5,312 bases of DNA, from NCBI GenBank assembly GCA_051009475.1, contig JBPCWO010000194.1, forward strand, positions 1 to 5,312, given 5' to 3'. Positions within the stretch are counted from its first letter, which is position 1; every line of letters starts with the position of its first letter. A program made the position numbers and the translations under genes. The notes under the pieces were generated by a model. It saw only the letters and a list, made by a program, of their open reading frames with translations, did not search any database and was not told where the DNA came from. Origin of the DNA: CAXMNX01 sp051009475. Its GTDB lineage: Bacteria > Pseudomonadota > Alphaproteobacteria > Rhodobacterales > Rhodobacteraceae. This document shows, piece after piece, positions 1 to 5,312 of the stretch.

Positions 1-2400
1 TTGGCATTCGCAATGTTTCTGGCGTTTGCGGCTTATCCGGCACTGAAGTCCAGTCCCAGGAGTTATATCCCTGTTCAAGACTGGATCATGGGCATCGTTG
101 GCGCCTGCATCGCGCTTTATGGTTATGTGTTTTACCAGAAACTGGTTGATGCAGGGCAGTTTGCTGACAACACCGACAAGTGGTTCGCGCTTGCCGGTCT
201 ACTTTTGCTATTCGAGGGCGCGCGCCGCGCGCTGGGTCCGGCGATGGCGATCGTTGCAACGGTATTCCTGGCCTATGTCTTCTTTGGATCGTCAGAACTT
301 GTTCCTGACGTCATCCGCTGGAAAGGCGCTTCGCTTCGCAAGGCAATGAGCCATATGTGGATCACGTCCGAGGGCGTGTTCGGTATCGCGCTCGGTGTCT
401 CCACAAAGTTCGTCTTCCTGTTCGTCCTCTTTGGGGCGCTGTTGGATAAGGCGGGCGCCGGCAACTATTTCATCAAAATGGCATTCGGCGCGCTTGGACA
501 TCTGCGCGGTGGGCCGGCAAAAGCGGCCGTCGTCGGTTCGGCTGCCACCGGCCTGATCTCGGGCTCGTCCATCGCCAACGTTGTCACCACTGGCACTTTC
601 ACTATTCCACTGATGAAGCGGGTTGGTTTCACCAGCGAACAAGCTGGATCGGTGGAAGTCGCCAGTTCGGTCAATGGCCAGATCATGCCACCGGTCATGG
701 GCGCAGCGGCGTTCCTGATGGTCGAATATGTCGGCATTTCTTATATCGAGGTCATTACGCACGCGTTCCTGCCAGCGACCATATCCTACATGGCACTGGT
801 CTATATCGTGCATATTGAGGCCGTAAAACGAAACATGCCGACGCTTGGCAATCGCACCGTCAACATGGGCAAGACCATCGGCGGCATGGCGCTTTTCTTT
901 GCCGGATTTGCGGGGCTTTGCTATGGCGTGCAGTTCCCGGTTCGGCTTATCACGAGCATACTTCCGTCCTCGGGACTGCTCCTTTCGGCACTGGTTGCCG
1001 GAGTTTATGTATTGCTTCTCTGGTTTGCCTCGAAAACTGCCGATCTGGTGCCGGATGATCCGAACGCCAAAGAGGTCGAACTACCGGTATTGGGCGAGAT
1101 CTACAAAGCTGGCCTGCACTATCTGCTGCCGATAATCGTTCTGGTCTACTTCCTGATGATCGAGCGGAAATCGCCAGGGCTTTCAGCGTTTTGGGCAACA
1201 TCGTTGCTGTTTCTCATCTTGCTTACACAAAAACCGCTGAAATCAATGTTCCGCGGCGAAAGCGAAACAGCAAATGCGTTCAGGTCCGGTCTTGCAGATC
1301 TAATTCAGGGCTTGATCGACGGCGCACGGAATATGATTGGTATCGGTCTGGCAACCGCAACCGCCGGCGTGATCGTGGGGACGGTCACGCTAACCGGAGT
1401 TGGCCAGGTTATGGCTAATTTGGTTGAGTTTTTGTCAGGCGGTAATCTAATTCTAATGCTCGTGATGGTTGGGCTATTGTCTTTGATCCTCGGCATGGGC
1501 CTTCCAACGACGGCCAACTACATTGTTGTTTCGTCCCTAATGGCGGGTGTTGTTGTCCAACTGGGCGCACAATCGGGCCTGATCGTGCCGCTAATCGCAG
1601 TTCACTTGTTTGTCTTTTATTTCGGAATAATGGCTGATGTTACGCCGCCCGTTGGATTGGCAAGCTTTGCAGCCGCAGCTGTATCGGGCGGGGATGCGAT
1701 CAAAACCGGTTTCATAGCCTTCTTCTATTCGCTGCGCACAGTCGCCCTGCCTTTTGTGTTCATTTTCAACACCGACCTTCTTCTGATCGATGTGACTTTG
1801 ATGCAGGGCATACTTGTGGCGATTTCTGCCTCAATCGCGATCTTGGTGTTTACTTCGGGCACCATGGGCTGGTTCCTGACAAAAAGCCGCATTTGGGAAA
1901 GCGTGATGCTGATATTTATCGCTTTCGCCTTGTTCCGTCCTGATTTCTTTATGAACCGCATCATGCCTCCGTTCCAAGAGATCGAACCGGCGGCGTTAGC
2001 CACTTCACTTGACGGCGCATCGGTAGGCGACGAGCTTAGAATTATCGTGTCGGGCCCTGATTTCGACAGCGGCAACATGAAAGACACTACGCTCGTTGTA
2101 AACGTTGGCGACGGGGCGAATGGTGCAGAGCGCCTGGAAGCCCTCGGCTTTATTACGCTGGAGGAAGATGGCCTGGTCAAGATCGAAGAACCGCCGTTTG
2201 GCACTCCGATTACAGACGGACTTTCCTCGTTTGACTTTTATGCCGACGAAGCGGTCCGGATATCGACTGTGCAGGCTCCCGCAAGCCAGCTTCCAAAAGA
2301 GTTGATATTTATTCCGGCGCTTATTCTGCTTGGCCTCGTTGCACTATTGCAGCGCGGTCGAGCAACCGCATCGCGTGAATCCGAAGGAGCCGAGGCATGA
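1..2400 (+). CDS. TRAP transporter fused permease (DctQM type, TAXI family) with C-terminal DUF3394-like domain, 5'-partial
   Basis: Membrane component of a tripartite ATP-independent periplasmic (TRAP) transporter, which moves a solute delivered by a periplasmic binding protein using an ion gradient. The visible 799 residues are mostly hydrophobic helices. An N-terminal DctQ-like part (about 1-105) is followed by the large DctM-like part. The duplicated DctM signatures are clear: GSAATGLISGSSIANVV at 179-195 with NGQIMPPVMGAAAF at 225-238, and GMGLPTTANYIVVSS at 498-512 with DVTPPVGLASF at 546-556. From about residue 629 (SRIWES, then ALFRPDFFM) a DUF3394-like extension begins. It has a soluble section at about 655-765 and a last helix at 768-783 (FIPALILLGLVALL). 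The fused family usually has extra residues and a further helix before the motif seen here at residue 1, so the TTG at base 1 is probably an internal Leu codon and the true start is upstream. The TAXI solute-binding protein is not in the window and would be expected upstream. Substrate unknown. Confidence 0.95.
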   Translation: MAFAMFLAFAAYPALKSSPRSYIPVQDWIMGIVGACIALYGYVFYQKLVDAGQFADNTDKWFALAGLLLLFEGARRALGPAMAIVATVFLAYVFFGSSELVPDVIRWKGASLRKAMSHMWITSEGVFGIALGVSTKFVFLFVLFGALLDKAGAGNYFIKMAFGALGHLRGGPAKAAVVGSAATGLISGSSIANVVTTGTFTIPLMKRVGFTSEQAGSVEVASSVNGQIMPPVMGAAAFLMVEYVGISYIEVITHAFLPATISYMALVYIVHIEAVKRNMPTLGNRTVNMGKTIGGMALFFAGFAGLCYGVQFPVRLITSILPSSGLLLSALVAGVYVLLLWFASKTADLVPDDPNAKEVELPVLGEIYKAGLHYLLPIIVLVYFLMIERKSPGLSAFWATSLLFLILLTQKPLKSMFRGESETANAFRSGLADLIQGLIDGARNMIGIGLATATAGVIVGTVTLTGVGQVMANLVEFLSGGNLILMLVMVGLLSLILGMGLPTTANYIVVSSLMAGVVVQLGAQSGLIVPLIAVHLFVFYFGIMADVTPPVGLASFAAAAVSGGDAIKTGFIAFFYSLRTVALPFVFIFNTDLLLIDVTLMQGILVAISASIAILVFTSGTMGWFLTKSRIWESVMLIFIAFALFRPDFFMNRIMPPFQEIEPAALATSLDGASVGDELRIIVSGPDFDSGNMKDTTLVVNVGDGANGAERLEALGFITLEEDGLVKIEEPPFGTPITDGLSSFDFYADEAVRISTVQAPASQLPKELIFIPALILLGLVALLQRGRATASRESEGAEA
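2384..2389 (+). promoter_or_regulatory. Shine-Dalgarno site of the Usp gene
   Basis: AAGGAG lies 7 bases before the ATG at 2397, inside the last codons of the permease gene. It is the best ribosome binding site in the window. It fixes the Usp start and, with the ATGA overlap, indicates translational coupling to the permease. Confidence 0.85.
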
Positions 2401-2828
2401 GCAAGCGAATATTGTGTGCGGTTGACGTTGACGCGCCGCAGGAAGACAGCGCAGTTCTGAATGTCGCCGGCAAACTCGCCAAGATTGACGATGCTCAGTT
2501 GGATATTGTTTCGGTTGTTCCCGATTTCGGCAGCTCTTTGGTTGGCAGCTACTTCGAAGAAGGCCATCACGAAAAAATGGTGGCTGAGGTCAAAGGCAAG
2601 CTGGAAAAACTGTCTTCATCAGTGCTTGGTGAGGCCGCGGATCGAGATGTGCGTCACTTGGTTGCAACCGGGTCGGTGTATCAGGAGATCTTGAGTACTG
2701 CGGAAAAGGCCGGTTCGGATCTGATCGTCATTGGCGCCCATGACCCTGATTTGAAAGACTTTCTTCTCGGCCCCAACGCAGCTCGGATCGTGCGCCACGC
2801 TAAATGCTCGGTGCATGTCGTTCGCTAA
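2397..2828 (+). CDS. Universal stress protein (UspA-like), TRAP-associated
   Basis: A 143-residue single-domain Usp protein of normal family length, predicted cytoplasmic with no signal peptide. Seen features are the first beta strand with the conserved Asp (ILCAVDVD, D10), the TGS turn at 91-93 (usual before the last helix), and the C-terminal strand-loop-helix-strand: DLIVIGAH at 108-115, then LLGPNAARIVRHAKCSVHVV at 123-142. The canonical ATP motif G-2x-G-9x-G-(S/T) is not intact: the second Gly is D116, the segment is one residue shorter, and GS/GT is G125-P126. Nucleotide binding therefore cannot be assumed, although LLGxxAARVVRHA is common among small proteobacterial Usps. The start overlaps the permease stop as ATGA. 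In the characterised TeaABC TRAP system of Halomonas elongata, the linked Usp protein TeaD binds ATP and modulates transport. A similar role here is inference from gene position. Confidence 0.93.
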   Translation: MSKRILCAVDVDAPQEDSAVLNVAGKLAKIDDAQLDIVSVVPDFGSSLVGSYFEEGHHEKMVAEVKGKLEKLSSSVLGEAADRDVRHLVATGSVYQEILSTAEKAGSDLIVIGAHDPDLKDFLLGPNAARIVRHAKCSVHVVR

Positions 2829-2891
2829 ACACGGTCGATTGGGACTAACGTGTGCGGTCGCAGAAGATCGGAGACTGTGCAGACAGGGTAT

Positions 2892-2920
2892 TTGACATTG
2901 CAACGGTCGCCACAATGTGG
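2892..2920 (+). promoter_or_regulatory. Candidate promoter for the M19-like gene (weak)
   Basis: A perfect TTGACA sits at 2892-2897 in the only real intergenic gap. At 17-base spacing the -10 position (2915-2920, ATGTGG) matches TATAAT poorly, so this is either an activator-dependent promoter or a chance hexamer. The 136-base gap without a coupled start, in an otherwise overlapping gene set, makes a promoter somewhere here reasonable. Confidence 0.3.
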
Positions 2921-2923
2921 CGA
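2907..2923. promoter_or_regulatory. Perfect 17-bp palindrome, candidate operator
   Basis: TCGCCACAATGTGGCGA consists of two 8-base arms that are exact reverse complements around a single central A. It begins 9 bases after the TTGACA box, where a -10 element would fall, and ends 41 bases before the preferred ATG at 2965. That position suits a repressor dimer site. No regulator gene is in the window and I do not assign a family. In RNA it could also form a 7-bp stem with a 3-base loop, but no T-run follows, so it does not look like an intrinsic terminator. Confidence 0.45.
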
Positions 2924-2964
2924 ATGTTCTTGTGCAAACCACGCTGACCCAAGAACTGCGAATC

Positions 2965-3951
2965 ATGTCTGATCAATTCTGCATCGACGGCCTGCAATAT
3001 GCCAATTGGTCTGAAAAAATTTTTCGTCAGATGCGCGATGGTAGTGTTGATGCGGTTCACGTTACAATCGCCTATCACGAACAATTCAGAGAAACCGTTA
3101 GCAACATCGAGGCATGGAACCGTTGGTTTGAAAAGTATTCCGAGCTGATTGTTCACGCCGCGAGCGGTGATGATGTTCGGGCCGCACGCGCGCAGGGACG
3201 CACGGCAATAGTTTTCGGCACTCAAACCCCTGCCCCTATTGAAGACGACATCGGCCTGGTCGAAATCTGCCACGCGCTAGGTATCCGATTTATGCAGCTG
3301 AGCTATAACAACCAGTCGCTGCTAGCGACGGGATGCTACGAGGCCGAGGACCCGGGCATCACGCGCATGGGGCGCGAAGTCATCGCCGAGATGAACCGCG
3401 TCGGCATTGTCGTCGATATGAGCCATTCGGCCGAACGCTCAACACTTGAAGCAATTGAACATTCGTCGAGACCAATCGCCATTACCCATGCCAATCCGGC
3501 CTCATGGGCGCCGGCGCTTCGCAATAAATCCGATACTGTTTTACGTGCATTGGCAGAAACCGGTGGGATGTTGGGGTTTTCGCTTTACCCGCACCATCTT
3601 AAAGGCAAGTCGGCCTGCACACTTGAAGACTATTGCCGGATGATTGCCGAAACGGCCGAATTGATGGGCACCGAAAATATCGGCATTGGCAGCGACCTTT
3701 GTCAGGACCAACCCGATAGCATCGTCGAGTGGATGCGCATTGGTCGCTGGACCAAATCAATCGACTATGGCGAAGGTTCGGCAGATGCACCTGGGTTTCC
3801 TCCAATGCCGAACTGGTTCCAAGACAGTCGCGATCTTCGCGGGCTGGGCAACGGGCTTCGCGCGGTCGGTTTTGGAGAAGACGATGTCCGAGCGATTTTG
3901 GGCAATAACTGGCTCAGATTCTTTGACAACAGCTTTGGACCCGCGTCGTGA
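2965..3951 (+). CDS. Membrane dipeptidase-like protein (peptidase family M19) with altered metal site
   Basis: A 328-residue cytoplasmic protein of the M19/renal dipeptidase fold (metal-dependent TIM barrel). Conserved blocks (numbered from this ATG) include GREVIAEMNRVGIVVDMSH ending at H154, the ITH strand (H175), ALRNKSD (R186), IGIGSD (D244), and a C-terminal DVRAILGNNWLRFF stretch. By recalled alignment to human renal dipeptidase these match His198, His219, Arg230 and Asp288. The other site residues are changed: the N-terminal DGHxD motif is DGLQY (L10 and Y12 replace the His and Asp ligands), the bridging Glu position is F84 in VFGTQT, and the His152 position is Y114. The usual binuclear zinc centre therefore looks incomplete and dipeptidase activity should not be assumed. 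A GTG at 2917 would add 16 residues but lies in the palindrome, has no ribosome binding site and adds unrelated sequence. The ATG at 2965, with a weak AAGAA upstream, puts IDGLQY at the N-terminus as expected for the fold. The stop overlaps the next gene. Confidence 0.88.
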   Translation: MSDQFCIDGLQYANWSEKIFRQMRDGSVDAVHVTIAYHEQFRETVSNIEAWNRWFEKYSELIVHAASGDDVRAARAQGRTAIVFGTQTPAPIEDDIGLVEICHALGIRFMQLSYNNQSLLATGCYEAEDPGITRMGREVIAEMNRVGIVVDMSHSAERSTLEAIEHSSRPIAITHANPASWAPALRNKSDTVLRALAETGGMLGFSLYPHHLKGKSACTLEDYCRMIAETAELMGTENIGIGSDLCQDQPDSIVEWMRIGRWTKSIDYGEGSADAPGFPPMPNWFQDSRDLRGLGNGLRAVGFGEDDVRAILGNNWLRFFDNSFGPAS

Positions 3952-5312
3952 CGATTGAGTTGCGCCCACCCGACTCTGTTATGCGTTTGAGCCGAATGGG
4001 CGCGGCCCATCAGACACGGTTGAGCTTTATGCGAGTTCTGCTTCGTAATTTGCGCCGGGAAAAATGGCAATTTGACCGACCGGTGTGGGAAATCGACGAA
4101 AACGGAGTTGGAACAGCGATTTATCGGGCCATTGGCCCACGCCGGACTTACTCCCTTGTGGCGTTCGCCCACGACCTGCCCGACGACATGCGATCTGACC
4201 GCGTGATTGCGACCGCTTGGGATGCAACGTTTGCGCTATTTGACGGTACACCAACCGATGCGGACGTCGAAAGGCTCCGCCGGAATGTGCCGTTGCAGGA
4301 AGCAGGACGCGTCTCCGACAGTGAGTTATCATTGTCCCGCGCCAATCGTTCCGTACGGCTTTGGGATCATGTTGTTGAGCGTCTCTCAACCGGCCACCAA
4401 CCTGACTGGGAAATGGTCGAAAGCGTCGGTTATCTGATGCGTACAACAGCTGTATACGGATCGGGAAAATTTGGGGCCGCAGACTACAAGACTTTGGCCG
4501 ACCGAGATACTCTCGGCGGACCATTCCGTGCCGAAATGCTGGCCGTGTATTTGATCAGGTGCTTTTCACTCGACCTTGTGGAGCATTTCGCAAAGCAAAT
4601 TGGCGGTTCAATCGCCGTGGACCTCGACGCTGATATCCGTCGGTCGCTGGGTATCGGCAATTCCACTGGTCTTGGAATGGCTCCCTTTCTCGTTAATCAC
4701 CCTGGCCTTTTGAATGCGTGGATTACTGCCCGCGAAACGGCGCTTGCGAAAGTGCGCCGTATCGAAAAGGCGGCGCCCAATGATTTACAAGTTTTTCAGA
4801 GGTTTCTGGCTCGGGCGTGCGCTTTGGTGGATTGTTGGAGCACGTCGCACGAGGCGCAGGCAGTCAGGGTCGCAGAACTGCAATCCGAACTAAGCGCATT
4901 GAAAGACCACATCACCATTGAAGGTCTGGATCACAACAATCCGTGGGATCGGCTGTATCTTTGGGCAACAAAGAACGTTTCAGTTGAAGCGCAAGAACTT
5001 GTCGCTTCGCTTGTGCTTGAGCCCTACGGCGAACTGGTCGATGCGCTAGCCGAGAGCATGGCAGTGGACGAGACAGAGAGTTTTCAAATAGAAGCGTCGC
5101 AACCATTGAGCGATCTGAAGTCGCTTATCAATGAAAGATACAGCTGGGCACAGGTTCCTGACTATGCCGCACCCGGTCATTCGGCCAGATTCTGGTACGT
5201 ATCCGAAGCGAAACTCGAACCTCGACTCGGCGAACGATTTGACGAACCTGGGGCAGAACTCGAACAACCATTGGATATTGGGCGACAGGCGTCTCAGCTT
5301 AAAATTGATCTT
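3948..5312 (+). CDS. Unrecognised large protein, coupled to the M19-like gene, 3'-partial
   Basis: The frame starting at GTG 3948 is open for 455 codons to the window end without a stop. The start overlaps the dipeptidase stop (GTGA), implying translational coupling. There is no strong Shine-Dalgarno site, and in-frame ATGs at 3981 and 3996 are alternatives. I do not recognise the family. The protein looks soluble, with no signal peptide or membrane helix. It opens with a basic segment (MRLSRMGAAHQTRLSFMRVL), followed by FAHDLPDDMRSDRVIATAWD at about 73-92, RTTAVYGSGKFG at 165-176, a Gly-rich stretch GNSTGLGMAPFLVNHP at 237-252, a mostly helical region at about 253-325 including a short heptad-like piece near 301-320, and FWYVSEAKLEPRLGER near the visible end. 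The compositionally distinctive Gly/His/Trp/Asp motifs suggest a structured, probably enzymatic protein rather than spurious coding. A role in the same pathway as the M19-like protein is inferred only from the overlap. Confidence 0.85.
   Translation, partial: MTIELRPPDSVMRLSRMGAAHQTRLSFMRVLLRNLRREKWQFDRPVWEIDENGVGTAIYRAIGPRRTYSLVAFAHDLPDDMRSDRVIATAWDATFALFDGTPTDADVERLRRNVPLQEAGRVSDSELSLSRANRSVRLWDHVVERLSTGHQPDWEMVESVGYLMRTTAVYGSGKFGAADYKTLADRDTLGGPFRAEMLAVYLIRCFSLDLVEHFAKQIGGSIAVDLDADIRRSLGIGNSTGLGMAPFLVNHPGLLNAWITARETALAKVRRIEKAAPNDLQVFQRFLARACALVDCWSTSHEAQAVRVAELQSELSALKDHITIEGLDHNNPWDRLYLWATKNVSVEAQELVASLVLEPYGELVDALAESMAVDETESFQIEASQPLSDLKSLINERYSWAQVPDYAAPGHSARFWYVSEAKLEPRLGERFDEPGAELEQPLDIGRQASQLKIDL

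Noticed and set aside
1..3. TTG at the first base as the start of the permease
   Set aside because: It is simply the first codon in frame. Fused TAXI-type permeases normally have further N-terminal residues and a helix before this point, so the gene most likely begins upstream of the window.
292..813. 173-codon open frame on the minus strand
   Set aside because: It lies wholly opposite the conserved TRAP permease core and its translation has no recognisable motif. It is a complementary-strand shadow of GC-rich coding sequence.
2829..2890. Possible terminator after the Usp gene
   Set aside because: Only very short inverted repeats are present (TGCG-GT-CGCA at 2853-2862, CTGT-GCAG-ACAG at 2875-2886) and no T-run follows, so an intrinsic terminator is not supported.
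2832..2909. Three copies of CGGTCG at 2832, 2855 and 2904
   Set aside because: The spacing is irregular (23 and 49 bases), and the hexamer is short and common in GC-rich DNA. There is too little to call a regulator-binding repeat.
2917..2964. GTG start at 2917 giving a 16-residue longer M19-like protein
   Set aside because: No ribosome binding site precedes it, it falls inside the palindrome, and the extra residues do not resemble the fold's N-terminal strand. The ATG at 2965 fits better.
2845..3273. 142-codon open frame on the minus strand across the gap and the start of the M19-like gene
   Set aside because: Most of it opposes the conserved N-terminal part of the M19-like protein, and it shows no ribosome binding site or motif.
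4027..4524. 165-codon open frame on the minus strand opposite the unknown gene
   Set aside because: The + strand frame is open for 455 codons, is coupled to the preceding gene and gives protein-like composition. The minus frame is rich in Arg/Pro/Ser without structure, typical of a shadow.
5212..5265. Repeated AACTCGAAC at 5212-5220 and 5257-5265
   Set aside because: Both copies encode ordinary Leu-Glu-containing residues in the same reading frame, and the repeat is short. Chance or coding composition explains it.

Overview
The window reads as a piece of an alphaproteobacterial chromosome, probably marine or soil Rhizobiales- or Rhodobacterales-like. This is inferred from the moderately high G+C, the protein flavour and the gene organisation; there is no rRNA or other marker that fixes the taxon. 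All convincing genes lie on the + strand and the DNA is almost fully coding. Both window ends cut through genes.

Region by region: (1) 1-2400 is most of a fused TRAP transporter permease of the TAXI type. It has DctQ-like and DctM-like membrane parts in one chain plus a C-terminal DUF3394-like extension, and its N-terminus lies before the window. (2) 2397-2828 is a small universal stress protein. Its start overlaps the permease stop (ATGA) and it has a strong Shine-Dalgarno site, so it is translationally coupled. (3) 2829-2964 is the only real intergenic gap. It holds a TTGACA box followed closely by a perfect 17-bp palindrome, a plausible regulated promoter for the genes downstream. (4) 2965-3951 is a membrane-dipeptidase-like (peptidase M19) protein that appears to lack several of the usual zinc ligands. 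(5) 3948-5312 is a large reading frame, open for 455 codons to the window end and overlapping the dipeptidase stop (GTGA). I do not recognise its family.

Working picture (inference): a secondary, sodium- or proton-driven TRAP system imports an organic acid-like solute, with the Usp protein as a possible regulatory partner, as TeaD is for TeaABC. The M19-like protein and the unknown protein would act on the imported compound in the cytoplasm. The substrate cannot be read from this window. The most interesting parts are the zinc-ligand-poor M19 homologue coupled to an unrecognised large protein, and the palindrome in front of them.
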